A stretch of DNA of 64,000 bases, taken from positions 238,019-302,018 of the forward strand of contig NZ_PJRP01000008.1 in NCBI RefSeq assembly GCF_002858765.1. The letters are read 5' to 3'. Positions 26,372 through 36,128 of this stretch are shown piece by piece. The DNA is from Cupriavidus pauculus (GTDB lineage Bacteria; Pseudomonadota; Gammaproteobacteria; Burkholderiales; Burkholderiaceae). Every line of letters begins with the position of its first letter. Position 1 is the stretch's first letter. Made by a program: the position numbers and the translations under genes. A model generated the notes under the pieces. The model made no database searches, had not been told where the DNA came from, and worked only from the letters and a program-made list of their open reading frames with translations.

Positions 26372-27001
26372 TTACCCGCGTGCGTTGTGACTGTTCAGGT
26401 ACTTGATCAGCCCATCGATGCCGTCGCGCGCCACGATGTCCGCGAACTGCTTGCGATACACCTCGATCAGCCACGCGCCCATCATGTTGATGTCGTAGAT
26501 CTTCCAGCCGTCGGCGCCCTTCTGCAGACGGTAGTCGATCAGCATTTCGTCGCCATTGTTGAGCACCCGCGTGGCCACGACCGCATCATTGGCGTTATTG
26601 CCAGACTTGGCGGGCTTGTACGAGAACTTCGGGCTTTGCTCGCGCAGTTGCGACAGCGACACGGCATAGCTGCGCACCAGCAGTGCGGTGAACTGTTCCT
26701 GGAGCGTTTTTTGCTGCTCCGGAGTGGCCTGCTTCCAGGCATTGCCCACCGCGAGGCGGGTGGTACGGCCAAAATCGGTGTAAGGCAGGAATTCGCGCTG
26801 GACCACGCCGGTAATTTTTGCAAGGTCGCCGGCGCGGGTTTCAGGATCGGTTTTGATCTTGGTGATCACGCCCTCGACAGCAGACTGCACGAGCTTGTCC
26901 GGCGAGGCGCTGGTATTGACCTGCGCATGCGCGCCAGACATGACGACCACCGCGGCGATCGGCGCGATGATTGCGGCGGGGAAGATTCCGTAACGGTTCA
27001 T
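26372..27001 (-). CDS. hpnM: MlaC/Ttg2D-type lipid-binding protein HpnM
   Basis: A periplasmic protein of 209 residues with a signal peptide (residues 1-26, cut after AHA). The rest is the MlaC/toluene-tolerance fold: KLVQSAVEGV near the N-terminus, a YTDFGRTTRLAVGNAWKQA helix and a YDINMMGAWLIEVYRKQF C-terminal block. In hopanoid loci this protein is HpnM, thought to shuttle hopanoids or phospholipids across the periplasm with HpnN. It is divergent from hpnN (176 bp between starts) and convergent to hpnH. Confidence 0.9.
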   Translation of the reverse strand: MNRYGIFPAAIIAPIAAVVVMSGAHAQVNTSASPDKLVQSAVEGVITKIKTDPETRAGDLAKITGVVQREFLPYTDFGRTTRLAVGNAWKQATPEQQKTLQEQFTALLVRSYAVSLSQLREQSPKFSYKPAKSGNNANDAVVATRVLNNGDEMLIDYRLQKGADGWKIYDINMMGAWLIEVYRKQFADIVARDGIDGLIKYLNSHNARG

Positions 27002-27177
27002 GACTCATCAAAGCAATACGGCCGGGTTGGCCAGTCAGCCCAGTATATAGCGGATCGCGTTGTGGCCTCGCGGCAGGGCGCGCGTGGCGGCAGGTGCGGA
27101 ATGCCCCGCTTCAACCGCTATACTCCGGGTGCCGCCCATGTGCCCCCGCCGGAACGGGCGCTGAAGAAACAGGACTC

Positions 27178-29904
27178 ATGATCAGACCGCTGCTGGTTCG
27201 CACCGTCAAATTCGCCACCGTTCACGCCTGGCTCGTGATCGGCATCGCCCTGCTGCTGACCCTCGGCAGTGGCATCTATGTTGCTCGCAATTTCGCCATC
27301 AACACCGACATCAGCCGCCTGCTGGAATCGGACGCGCCCTGGGCCAGGAACGACGCCGCCATCAGCGCCGCGTTTCCGCAGCGCGACAAGATGATCCTGG
27401 CCGTCGTGCAGGCTCCCGCAAAGGAACTGGCCGACGCCGCCGCCAACGAGCTGGCCAATGCGCTGCGGCAGCAGCCCAACCGCTTCAAGGCCGTGGGGCA
27501 GCCCGGCTCGGGGCCGTTCTTCGAGCGCAATGGACTGCTGTTCGCCGATACCGCCAGCGTCCAGGACATGGCCGGCAAGCTTGGCCAGGCCCGGCCGCTG
27601 CTGAACAACCTGGCGCACGACCCCACGCTGCGCGGCCTGTCCGACCTGCTCACCACCACGCTGAACCTGCCGCTACAGCTTGGTCAGATCAAGCTGTCCG
27701 ACATGGACCGGCTGCTGGGCGAAAGCGCCCGCACCATCGACGGCGTGCTGGCCGACAAGCCCGTGGCGCTGTCGTGGGCAGGACTGGTCGACGACAGCCT
27801 GAAGCCCAATGCCGACGGGCGCGCCTTCAGCTTCGTCACGCTGTCTCCGGTGCTGGACTTCAGCGACCTCAAGGCCGGCTCGGGTGCCAGCGACGCCATT
27901 CGCGCCGCCGCCACGCAACTGAAGCTGACCGAGCGCTACAACGCCGTGGTGCGCCTGACCGGCCCGCAGCCGCTGGCCGACGATGAATTTGCCTCGGTCA
28001 GCGAAGGCGCCGCGCTCAATGGCGTGCTGACGCTGATCGTGGTGATCGGCATCCTGTGGATGGCCCTGCGCTCCGCCCGCCTGATCACGGCGGTGCTGGT
28101 AAGCCTGATCTCGGGCCTGATCATGACGGCTGCGCTGGGCCTGATGATGGTGGGCGCGCTGAATATGATCTCGGTAGCCTTCGCCGTGCTGTTCGTCGGG
28201 CTGGGGGTGGATTTCGGCATCCAGTTCGGCGTCCGTTATCGTGCCGAGCGGCATGACCACGGCGACCTGGACCAGGCCCTGACACTGGCCGCCCGCGACG
28301 TGGCCGGCCCGCTGACGCTGGCCGCAGCCGCCACGGCGGCGGCCTTCTTCTGCTTCCTGCCCACCGATTACCGTGGCGTGGCCGAACTGGGCAAGATCGC
28401 CGGGGTGGGCATGTTCATCGCCTTCGCCACCACCTTCACGATGCTGCCGGCCCTGATCCGCGTGCTGGCACCGCGTGCCGAGGAAGAGATGCCCGGCTTT
28501 GGCTGGCTGGCACCGGCCGACACCTTTTTCGAGCGCCATCGCAAGGGCACGCTGGTAGGCGTGCTGGCCGTGCTGATTGGCGGCGCCCCGCTGCTGCCGC
28601 ACCTGCGCTTCGACTTCGATCCGCTGCACCTGAAAGATCCACACTCGGAATCGATGTCGACGCTGCTGGCGCTCAAAGACGCGCCGCAGGCCGGCACGGA
28701 CGACGTCAAGGTGCTGGCGCCGACGCTGAAGGATGCCGAAGGCACGGCCACGAAGCTCAAGGCGCTGCCCGAGGTGGCGCGCGTGGTCACGCTGAAGACC
28801 TTCATTCCCGACGACCAGGCGCCCAAGCTGGCCATCATCGCCGGCATGGCAAAGAGCCTGATGCCGGTGCTGACACAGCCGACCGCCACGCCGGCCACCG
28901 ACGCGCTGCGCGTGGCGTCGCTACGCAATGCGTCGCGCCAGCTGTCGCTGGCCGCGCTCGATCATCCGGGCCCGGGCGCCGAATCGGCCGATCATCTGTC
29001 TCGCGCACTCAAGCAGCTGGCCGACGCGACGCCTGCCGTGCGCGACCGGGCGGAACTGGCCGTGGCCCTGCCGCTGCGCCTGGCGCTGGGCTCGCTGCAA
29101 AGCGCGCTGCAGCCCGAACCTGTGTCGCAGCAGACGCTGCCGCCTGAACTGGTGCGCGACTGGCTCGCGCCGGATGGCCAGGCACTGCTCAACGTGAGCC
29201 CGAAACTGCCGCCGCCCGGTGCCAAGAACGAAGCCGCCCGCGAGGCCGCGCTGAGCAGCTTCATCGCCGTGATGGCCCGCGTGCAGCCTGACGCCACTGG
29301 CGGCCCGATCGCCATTAAGGGGTCGGCCGATACCATCATGACCGCCTTCATCCACGCCGGCATCTGGGCGGTGCTGTCGATCACGGTGCTGCTATGGATC
29401 ACCCTGCGCCGCGTGGGCGACGTGCTGCGGACCCTGATTCCGCTGCTGGTGTCCGGGCTGGTGACGCTGGAACTGTGCGTGGTGTTCGGCATCTCGCTGA
29501 ACTTTGCCAACATCATCGCGCTGCCGCTGCTGCTGGGCATTGGCGTGGCATTCAAGATCTACTACGTGATCGCCTGGCGCCACGGCAAGACCAAGCTGCT
29601 GCAGTCCAGCCTCACGCACGCGGTGCTGTACAGCGCGGGCACCACGGCCACGGCCTTTGGCAGCCTCTGGCTGTCGCATCACCCGGGCACGGCCAGCATG
29701 GGCAAGCTGCTGGCGCTGGCGCTGCTCTGCACGCTGGCCGGTGCGGTGTTCTTCCAGCCGATCCTGATGGGCCGCCCGCGCCGCGAACTGAACGGCCGTG
29801 CGGAACCGCTCGGGCCGTCGCTACCCCCTCTCTCGGTGGCTACGACCATGGCACAATCTGCCGATAAATCTGCAGGGTCGGATTCTGGCAAGTCCCGGCG
29901 GTAG
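27178..29904 (+). CDS. hpnN: Hopanoid transporter HpnN (RND/MMPL family)
   Basis: A 908-residue RND-superfamily transporter with two repeats of one membrane segment, a large periplasmic loop and a five-helix bundle. In Burkholderia multivorans the HpnN periplasmic domains form the channel that takes hopanoids to the outer membrane. The conserved GLGVDFGIQFGVRY region (first bundle) and ILLGIGVAFKIYY region (second bundle) carry the family's charged residues. ATG at 27178 follows an AAACAGGA ribosome site; the longer frame from 27094 is not needed. Divergent from hpnM and followed by mlaA. Confidence 0.92.
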   Translation: MIRPLLVRTVKFATVHAWLVIGIALLLTLGSGIYVARNFAINTDISRLLESDAPWARNDAAISAAFPQRDKMILAVVQAPAKELADAAANELANALRQQPNRFKAVGQPGSGPFFERNGLLFADTASVQDMAGKLGQARPLLNNLAHDPTLRGLSDLLTTTLNLPLQLGQIKLSDMDRLLGESARTIDGVLADKPVALSWAGLVDDSLKPNADGRAFSFVTLSPVLDFSDLKAGSGASDAIRAAATQLKLTERYNAVVRLTGPQPLADDEFASVSEGAALNGVLTLIVVIGILWMALRSARLITAVLVSLISGLIMTAALGLMMVGALNMISVAFAVLFVGLGVDFGIQFGVRYRAERHDHGDLDQALTLAARDVAGPLTLAAAATAAAFFCFLPTDYRGVAELGKIAGVGMFIAFATTFTMLPALIRVLAPRAEEEMPGFGWLAPADTFFERHRKGTLVGVLAVLIGGAPLLPHLRFDFDPLHLKDPHSESMSTLLALKDAPQAGTDDVKVLAPTLKDAEGTATKLKALPEVARVVTLKTFIPDDQAPKLAIIAGMAKSLMPVLTQPTATPATDALRVASLRNASRQLSLAALDHPGPGAESADHLSRALKQLADATPAVRDRAELAVALPLRLALGSLQSALQPEPVSQQTLPPELVRDWLAPDGQALLNVSPKLPPPGAKNEAAREAALSSFIAVMARVQPDATGGPIAIKGSADTIMTAFIHAGIWAVLSITVLLWITLRRVGDVLRTLIPLLVSGLVTLELCVVFGISLNFANIIALPLLLGIGVAFKIYYVIAWRHGKTKLLQSSLTHAVLYSAGTTATAFGSLWLSHHPGTASMGKLLALALLCTLAGAVFFQPILMGRPRRELNGRAEPLGPSLPPLSVATTMAQSADKSAGSDSGKSRR

Positions 29905-29999
29905 CCCGGGCGCCTACCGGCGCAGTTCGGACTGACGCGTCCCGGCACGACCGGGCGCGCCGTCCCCACATCACAAGAAACGAACAAGACTGTCTCGAC

Positions 30000-30878
30000 A
30001 TGCTCTCCCGTCTTTCGCTCCTGCGCGCCGCGGCGCCTGAATCGCCCCGGCTTGCCACCGCCCTGGCTGCCGCATCGCTGACCCTGCTGGCCACCGGTTG
30101 CGCCACGGGCCCCAATGCCAACCCGGCCGACCCGTTGGAGCCGATGAACCGGGCGGTCTTCACGGTCAACGACAAGGCCGACACCTACGTGGCCCAGCCG
30201 CTGGCCAAGGGCTACAAGGCTGTCACGCCGGAGCCGGCACGCCTGGCCGTCACGAACTTCTTCAACAACTTCTCGGACGTCGGCAACTTCGCCAACAACG
30301 TGCTCCAGGGCAAGCCCGTGGAAGCGGTGGAAACGATGATGCGCGTGGCGGTCAACACGGTGCTGGGTATCGGCGGCCTGATCGACGTGGCCACGGCAGC
30401 CGGCATGCCGCGCCACTCCACCGACTTCGGCCTGACGCTGGGTACCTGGGGCGTGCCGGCGGGTCCGTACCTGGTGCTACCGCTGTTCGGCCCCAGTTCG
30501 ATCCGCGACGGCGTGGGCGTGGCAGGCAGCATCTTCCTGGACCCGGCGCACTACTTCGATACGGCCTGGCGCTATTCGATGTTTGGCGTCAACGTGGTGA
30601 ACACCCGCACCAACATGCTGGGCGCCACCGACCTGCTGTCGCAGGCCGCGCTGGACAAGTACGCCTTCGTGCGCGACGCCTACACGCAGCGCCGCCAGTA
30701 CCTGCTGACCGGCGGCGGCGACACGCTGCCGTCGTATGACGAGGACGAGGAATCGTCGACGCCGGCACCGGGGGGCAAGGCTGCATCCAAGACCCCGGAA
30801 GGCGAGGCCAAGCCCGACACGTCGACCAAACCCGAGACCCCGGCCACGCCGGCCCCGGCACCGGGCATGGCCAAGTAG
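30000..30878 (+). CDS. mlaA: Outer-membrane lipoprotein MlaA (VacJ)
   Basis: A 292-residue lipoprotein. The signal peptide ends in a lipobox LLATGC with the acylated Cys at residue 34. The VacJ domain follows: DPLEPMNRAVF, NFFNNFSDVGNFANN, MPRHSTDFGLTLGTWGV and GPYLVLPLFGPSSIRDGVG are all family blocks. A Pro/Thr/Glu-rich tail of about 50 residues follows and is probably disordered. MlaA removes phospholipid from the outer leaflet and keeps outer-membrane asymmetry. Its place right after hpnN links hopanoid and phospholipid traffic. About 95 bp separate it from hpnN. Confidence 0.93.
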   Translation: MLSRLSLLRAAAPESPRLATALAAASLTLLATGCATGPNANPADPLEPMNRAVFTVNDKADTYVAQPLAKGYKAVTPEPARLAVTNFFNNFSDVGNFANNVLQGKPVEAVETMMRVAVNTVLGIGGLIDVATAAGMPRHSTDFGLTLGTWGVPAGPYLVLPLFGPSSIRDGVGVAGSIFLDPAHYFDTAWRYSMFGVNVVNTRTNMLGATDLLSQAALDKYAFVRDAYTQRRQYLLTGGGDTLPSYDEDEESSTPAPGGKAASKTPEGEAKPDTSTKPETPATPAPAPGMAK

Positions 30879-30880
30879 CC

Positions 30881-30915
30881 AAAAAAAAACGCCCACGTCG
30901 GGGCACGACGTGGGC
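30881..30915 (-). terminator. Intrinsic terminator of the CHASE2 kinase operon
   Basis: Ten-pair stem GCCCACGTCG/CGACGTGGGC with loop TGCCC on the minus strand, followed by nine T. It lies about 155 bases after the kinase stop on the minus strand and just after the mlaA stop on the plus strand. Confidence 0.85.
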
Positions 30916-31071
30916 AGCAAAACCACGGATGCGGTGTCCGTGGCCCGACAGATCGTAGGCAATTTCTTAAATGGGGATTGCCAACAATTGTGTCGGCAAG
31001 GATCGTCGGCGTACGCTCGCCTTCGTCTTCGTGATGCGCGCGTTGCGCACCCGGTGTCAGACGTTCCGGTG

Positions 31072-33528
31072 TCAGCCGGCGCGCGAGCGCAGTGGCAGCC
31101 AGATCGAGAACGTGGCGCCCTCGCCTGCCGCGCTGCGCAGCATCACCCGTCCACCGTGGCGTTCTGCCACGGTTTTCACGAAGACCAGACCCAGGCCACT
31201 GCCCGACGGGGCATCGCTGGCCGGCGCATGCACGCGGCTGAAGGGCCGGAACAGGCGCGCCTGGGCCTCGGGCGCGATGCCGGTGCCCAGATCGGTCACC
31301 TCGATGGCCATGTACGGCCCGAGCCGGCGCAGGCCCACCGTCACCGGCGAGCCGTCCGGGCTGAACTTGATGGCATTGCTGACCAGGTTGGCGATCGCGC
31401 GCACCAGCAGCGCCGGCGCGGCGCGCAGCGTCACGCCGTCGCCATCGAGATCGAGCCGCAGTTCGATGCCGCGCGTCTTGGCCAGCGCCCATAGCTCGTC
31501 GGTCGCGTCCAGCACCAGTGCGGTCAGGTCGACCTCGGAAAATGCCAGGTTCTGCGATTCGGCTTGCGCCAGCCGGATGAAATCGTCCGCCAGCGCCAGC
31601 GTGCGATGGGCGTGCTCGCCGATGCGGCCCAGCAGTTCTGGCTGCGTCAGCGCCCGCTCGGGCCGCGCCTGCAGGTCGATCAGCGCCAGGATCGACGCCT
31701 GCGGCGAGCGCATGTCGTGCGACAGGAAATGCAGCGTCTGCTCGCGCTGGCGTTCGGCGCGGCGCACGGTCGTGATGTCGATCAGGCTGACGATGACACC
31801 CGCCGGGCGCCCCGTCTCGCCGTGCAGCGGCGCGCCATGCAACAGGTAGCGGCGATCGTCCTCGGTGGCCAGTTCCACGCCATGCGAATCCGAAGAGGAC
31901 ATCACGGGCGCGTCGGCATCCAGCGCGCCGCACAGCGCATCCCAGTACGCCAGCCCGGGGCCGGGTACCGGGAACAGCGTCTCGATGATGTCGGGCAGGC
32001 CCGGACGGTCCAGTCCGCCATAGGCATCGGCATAGGCGTCCGCGTAGGCATCGGCATACGCGCCGGCAGACGGCAGGTCGCCCAGCCCGGCGGGCTGCGG
32101 CAGGTCGTTGATGCCCTGCAGCACCACCGGCACCAGTGCCACCGCGCGCCGGTTGGCCACCAGGATGCCGCCGTCCAGGTTGCAGATCACGGTGGCCTCG
32201 GGCAGGCTTTCCAGCCCGTCCGACAGGAAGCGCCGCATGTCGCGCAGCCGGGCAGTCATGTCGTAGACGGCCTGCATGCGGCCATCGAGCGAATGGTCGA
32301 CGCGAGTGGGTGCCCCCAGCAGGCCAGGCTCGCGCACCAGGCGTGCCAGTTCTTCGGACAGGAACCGCAGGGCGGCCTCCTGCCGCCGCCAGCTCCACAA
32401 CGGATAGACGAGCAGGCAGCCGAACACCGCCGCCGACGGCGCGAACCAGAGCTGCATGCTGCCCACGAGCATGATGCTGCCGCCGATCAGGGCCGCCACC
32501 AGCACCGCCACCGCGATCAGCGCGTCACGCGGTGTCAGCATCCAGGCGGCCAGCGCCGCCAGCATCACCGGGAGCAACGTGGCGAACCATTTGGCCAGAT
32601 CGGGTATCCGTACGATGCCCGTGCCATCGCGTAGCGCCTGCAGCGCGTTGGCCAGGATTTCCACGCCGCTCATGCCGCGCCCGTCGCGCGACACCGGCGT
32701 GGCGAATACATCGCCGATGCCGGTGGCCATCGCACCCACGATCACGTACTTGCCCCGGAAAAAGCCCGCGCCCAGCTGGCCCGACAGCACGTCGAGCACC
32801 GACACGCGCTCGAAAGTGCCCGGCGGCCCCGCGAACGGAATCCGCAGGCGATCCTGGCTGATCCAGCCCGCGCTGTCGATGCGTCGCGCGCGTTCGTGGC
32901 GGAACGACTCCGGCGACGGCGGCGACGCCTGTCCGAAAGCGGCCATCGCCGCCGAGAAATGCCAGACCGGCGGCGAATCGGCATCGCCCTCGCGCAGATA
33001 GACCGAGCGGGCCACGCCGTCGGCATCGACGCTCATGTTGATATGGCCGTTGGTGGCCGCGAACGCCTCAAGCGGATGGCGCATGACAGGGCCCGCCACG
33101 CCGGACTCCGCCACCACGGGCAGGATCACGTTGCGCGCCCGGGCGATGGCCTGCGCCAGTTCCATGTCATCGGCCGGATAGCGGATGTCCGGCTCGGACA
33201 GGATCACGTCCATGCCGATCACGCGCGGCTTGTCGGCCGCGATATGGTCGATCAGCGACGCCAGTACCGTGCGCCGCCATGGCCAGCGGCCGATGGCGCC
33301 GATGCTGGCATCGTCGATGGCCACCAGTACGATGTCGTTGCGCGGCGCATGGGGTTGGCTGGCGACGGCAAAGTCGAGCAGCGCCAGGTCTGCGCGCTCG
33401 AACCAGTCGAAACGCGCCACCACCGCCGTGACCACCACGACGGCGGCCAGCAGCAGCACCCACTCCACGCGGGTGCGTCGATGAAAGAAGGCGGCGGCCC
33501 GGCTAGCGGACTCCCGTCTCGACGCCAC
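31072..33528 (-). CDS. CHASE2-domain sensor histidine kinase
   Basis: An 818-residue membrane kinase. One N-terminal helix (about 22-40) precedes a periplasmic CHASE2 domain (about 45-345, with IDDASIGAIGRWPW and GKYVIVGAMATGIGDVFATP), then three helices, a PAS-like region, HisKA (His in FLSHDMRSPQA) and HATPase (NLVSNAIKFS, DLGTGIA, GSGLGLVFVKTV). The start is the GTG at 33528, seven to eight bases after GGGAGG; it overlaps the end of the FecR gene by 26 bases. A four-residue repeat (ADAY) sits between the PAS region and its N-side. Partner of the response regulator at 35855 (inference from operon). Confidence 0.9.
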   Translation of the reverse strand: MASRRESASRAAAFFHRRTRVEWVLLLAAVVVVTAVVARFDWFERADLALLDFAVASQPHAPRNDIVLVAIDDASIGAIGRWPWRRTVLASLIDHIAADKPRVIGMDVILSEPDIRYPADDMELAQAIARARNVILPVVAESGVAGPVMRHPLEAFAATNGHINMSVDADGVARSVYLREGDADSPPVWHFSAAMAAFGQASPPSPESFRHERARRIDSAGWISQDRLRIPFAGPPGTFERVSVLDVLSGQLGAGFFRGKYVIVGAMATGIGDVFATPVSRDGRGMSGVEILANALQALRDGTGIVRIPDLAKWFATLLPVMLAALAAWMLTPRDALIAVAVLVAALIGGSIMLVGSMQLWFAPSAAVFGCLLVYPLWSWRRQEAALRFLSEELARLVREPGLLGAPTRVDHSLDGRMQAVYDMTARLRDMRRFLSDGLESLPEATVICNLDGGILVANRRAVALVPVVLQGINDLPQPAGLGDLPSAGAYADAYADAYADAYGGLDRPGLPDIIETLFPVPGPGLAYWDALCGALDADAPVMSSSDSHGVELATEDDRRYLLHGAPLHGETGRPAGVIVSLIDITTVRRAERQREQTLHFLSHDMRSPQASILALIDLQARPERALTQPELLGRIGEHAHRTLALADDFIRLAQAESQNLAFSEVDLTALVLDATDELWALAKTRGIELRLDLDGDGVTLRAAPALLVRAIANLVSNAIKFSPDGSPVTVGLRRLGPYMAIEVTDLGTGIAPEAQARLFRPFSRVHAPASDAPSGSGLGLVFVKTVAERHGGRVMLRSAAGEGATFSIWLPLRSRAG
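32019..32065. repeat. 12-bp tandem repeat inside the kinase gene
   Basis: About four imperfect 12-bp units (GGCATAGGCGTC-like on the plus strand) encode AYADAYADAYADAY in the kinase. Every unit keeps the frame, so slippage would change linker length only. Confidence 0.7.
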
Positions 33529-35161
33529 GGTCGGCGCCTCCCAACACCACCACGCCGCCGCGCATGTCGCGCAGCACGGCCGGCAGCACGATGCGCTGCG
33601 GCGTCGAGAATGCGGCCGCCGGTGGCGTATCGGTACCCTCGGCGCGCGCCACCCTGACGTAGTACGTGCCGGCATCGGGGCGCAGCAAGGCCAGTTCGTT
33701 GCGGGCGGCGGGCAGCGTCCGCAGCCCCTGGGCGAAGCCATCGTCGCTGGCGACCTGTACGACATAGCCAGCGCTGGCCGCGGCATCGGCAGGCCAGCGC
33801 ACCAGCAGTTCGGCGCCGCTGTCGCGGGCGGCGGGCAGCGGCGGTGCGGGTTCCACGCGCAGGCGCTGCGCATCGCCCCAAGGCCCAGGCTGGCCGCGCG
33901 CATCGAGTGAACGCAGGCGCCACCACCACTGGCCCGCAGGCAGCGTCACATGGGATTCCACGCCGGTCTGGCGTCGGACGTCGGCCTGCCGCGTAAAGCC
34001 GGCATCTGCCGCCACGGCCAGCTCATACTCGGTGGCATCGGGCACACTGGCCCAGAGGAACTGCGCGTCACCGCCATAGGCCACGCCATCGGGGCGCGGC
34101 GCCAGCGAAAACGGCGCGGCCGGATGGCGCCTGACCGAAATCGGCAGCACGCCGGACTGACCGGTCATGCCGTCCGCAGCCAGCGCGTTGACGACGACAT
34201 AGAGCGTGCCATCGGGCAAGTCGTCCAGCGTCGCGGCAGGTTCGGCCATCTCGGCGGCCGACACCCATTCAGTCAGCGCGGCATCCCGCGCCACACCAAC
34301 GCGGTAGCGTGCGGCACCCGGCACGGCACGCCATTGCACGCCAAGCGACCGCGACATCACGGGCTGTGCCACGGGCGCCACCTCGGGCGCCGGCAGCAGC
34401 GCCACCGGCTTGCCCAGTTGGCCCTGCGCGGACACCCCCACGCCAAACCCGGCGGCCACGTCCTGTGTCGTGGTACGTGCGCCGACACCGACCCGGCCTT
34501 CGACCACTTCGCTACGGCTACCTGCGTGGTCCACGGCCACGCGATAGCGCGTGCCGCGCACCCCCGTCACCATGACCGGGGTGCGGATTTCATAACGCCC
34601 GACCCCGCCGCCCTTGGGCGCCACGCGCGAATCGGCTGCGCCGCGATCGATGCCGATCACGGTATCGGTAAGCCCGCTGCGCGCGAACGACCGCATCCGG
34701 CGCACGGCCATCGACGTATCGGCCGGCAGGGCCACGCGCGTGCCGTCCGGCAGTTCCAGCGTGACCGCGCCATCGGCGCCCGTGTCGACATGCGACGACT
34801 CGGCCAGCGCCTGGCCCACCTGCACGGGCCGGCCATCGGCCCGCACCTGGCCGCGCGCGAAGACCACGCGCGCCGTGGCGGGCGCCACCGGAATCCGGGA
34901 CAACGGCATGCGGATATGCGACCCAGGCACCAGCCGGTACGGATCGGCCACGCGATTGCGGGTCTGCAGCAGGCGCCAGTCGTCGGGGCTCTGCATGTAT
35001 CGGGCAGCCAGGCCGATCAGCGTGTCGCCCGGCTCCACTTCGTAGATAAAGTCACCGCCCTGGCTGCCGGCCGGGCCCGCCCACGATGTACTGCCAGGCA
35101 GAATCAGGCAGGCCATGCCGCCGCACAGCGCCGCACGGCCAAGCCAGCGCCGCCTACGCAT
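33503..35161 (-). CDS. LysM and FecR-domain periplasmic protein
   Basis: A 552-residue secreted protein. After a signal peptide (about residues 1-28) comes a LysM motif (IYEVEPGDTLIGLAARYM, about 39-85) that binds peptidoglycan, then a FecR-like beta domain (about 95-225: VRADGRPVQVG, TRVALPADTSM, VTGVRGTRYRVAVD), and two or three FN3-like repeats to about residue 520 (VQWRAVPGAARYRVGVA; FLWASVPDATEYELAVA). FecR domains here are not linked to a sigma factor. It overlaps the response-regulator stop by eight bases (ATGCGTAG) and the kinase start by 26, so all three are one translational unit. A wall-bound sensor that presents a signal to the CHASE2 domain is a reasonable guess. Confidence 0.87.
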   Translation of the reverse strand: MRRRRWLGRAALCGGMACLILPGSTSWAGPAGSQGGDFIYEVEPGDTLIGLAARYMQSPDDWRLLQTRNRVADPYRLVPGSHIRMPLSRIPVAPATARVVFARGQVRADGRPVQVGQALAESSHVDTGADGAVTLELPDGTRVALPADTSMAVRRMRSFARSGLTDTVIGIDRGAADSRVAPKGGGVGRYEIRTPVMVTGVRGTRYRVAVDHAGSRSEVVEGRVGVGARTTTQDVAAGFGVGVSAQGQLGKPVALLPAPEVAPVAQPVMSRSLGVQWRAVPGAARYRVGVARDAALTEWVSAAEMAEPAATLDDLPDGTLYVVVNALAADGMTGQSGVLPISVRRHPAAPFSLAPRPDGVAYGGDAQFLWASVPDATEYELAVAADAGFTRQADVRRQTGVESHVTLPAGQWWWRLRSLDARGQPGPWGDAQRLRVEPAPPLPAARDSGAELLVRWPADAAASAGYVVQVASDDGFAQGLRTLPAARNELALLRPDAGTYYVRVARAEGTDTPPAAAFSTPQRIVLPAVLRDMRGGVVVLGGADRGVETGVR

Positions 35162-35855
35162 CGGCGGCCCCTGCGCCCTCGAAGCGGTAGCCGTGCGAAT
35201 AGACCGACGTCAGCCGCACACCGTGCTCGGGGCGCAGCGCCAGCTTGATTCGCAGGCGCGAGACATGGGTATCGAGCGTGCGCGAGCCGGCATCCATGGC
35301 ACGGCCCCAGACAGCCTGCTCGATCACGTCGCGCGACAGCAGGCGGCCAATATTGCGGAACAGGAACAGCGCCAGGTCGAATTCACGCGGCGACAGGTCG
35401 GCGAGCTGCCCGGCCAGTGCGATGGTGCGACGGCGCGCGTCCACCACGTAGTCGCCCTGGCGGATCAGTTCGTCGTCGTGCACGGCGTCGGGGTAGGCAC
35501 GACGCAGCAGCGCACGCACGCGCGCCACGAATTCGGCCGGGCGCAGCGGCTTGGCCAGGTAGTCGTCGGCGCCCACGCTCAGGCCCGCCACGATGTCGGC
35601 CTCGTCGATGCGGCTGGTCAGGAACAGGATGGGCGGCAGGCGGCCGGAGTGCTGGCGCACCCAGCTGACCAGCTCGTACCCGCTGGTATCCGGAAGTTGC
35701 CAGTCCATGAGGATCAGGTCGAACGCCTGGTCACGCAACGCGCGCAGGAAGGCGGAACCGGTCGCAAAGCTGGTGCAGCTGAAGCCCGCCTCTTCCAGCA
35801 GTTGCCGGATCTGTTCGGCCTGGGCGGCATCGTCCTCTACTGAGGCAATTCTCAT
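35154..35855 (-). CDS. OmpR-family response regulator
   Basis: A 233-residue two-domain regulator. The receiver has EDD at 7-9, the phospho-acceptor Asp51 in LILMDWQLPD, a Thr in FLTSR and the Lys in YLAKPLRP. The C-terminal winged helix is of the OmpR/PhoB type (LSPREFDLALFLFRN, VIEQAVWG, RTLDTHVSRLRIKL). ATG at 35855 follows GAGGG. It is the first gene of the operon with the LysM-FecR protein and the CHASE2 kinase. The gap of 273 bp upstream, to pelG, has one hairpin and no gene. Confidence 0.92.
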   Translation of the reverse strand: MRIASVEDDAAQAEQIRQLLEEAGFSCTSFATGSAFLRALRDQAFDLILMDWQLPDTSGYELVSWVRQHSGRLPPILFLTSRIDEADIVAGLSVGADDYLAKPLRPAEFVARVRALLRRAYPDAVHDDELIRQGDYVVDARRRTIALAGQLADLSPREFDLALFLFRNIGRLLSRDVIEQAVWGRAMDAGSRTLDTHVSRLRIKLALRPEHGVRLTSVYSHGYRFEGAGAADA

Positions 35856-36059
35856 TACATCCCTCTGATGACTGCGGCCTGTGTGTCTGGCACGGCGGCG
35901 TCATGTTACCGAAACGCGCCATGGCACGTCGAGGCTACATTAGAGGGGGGGCACTGCAGGGGGTGTTGCAGGCACGCCGCAGGCCGTCGGCCTGCCTTGC
36001 GGGCGTAATAAAAACGTGGCGCGCAGGTGGGGTAACCGGGCCATCGGGCGAAGGCGGCA

Positions 36060-36091
36060 GGGGCCGCCCCCCATACACGGGCGGCGGCCCC
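36060..36091. terminator. GC hairpin after pelG
   Basis: Arms GGGGCCGCC/GGCGGCCCC around a 14-base loop, about 38 bases past the pelG stop on the minus strand. No T-run, so this may be a Rho-type end or an mRNA-stabilising stem. Confidence 0.4.
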
Positions 36092-36128
36092 GGCACATGC
36101 CGGACGGCCTGCCGCCACGTTGCGGCAG

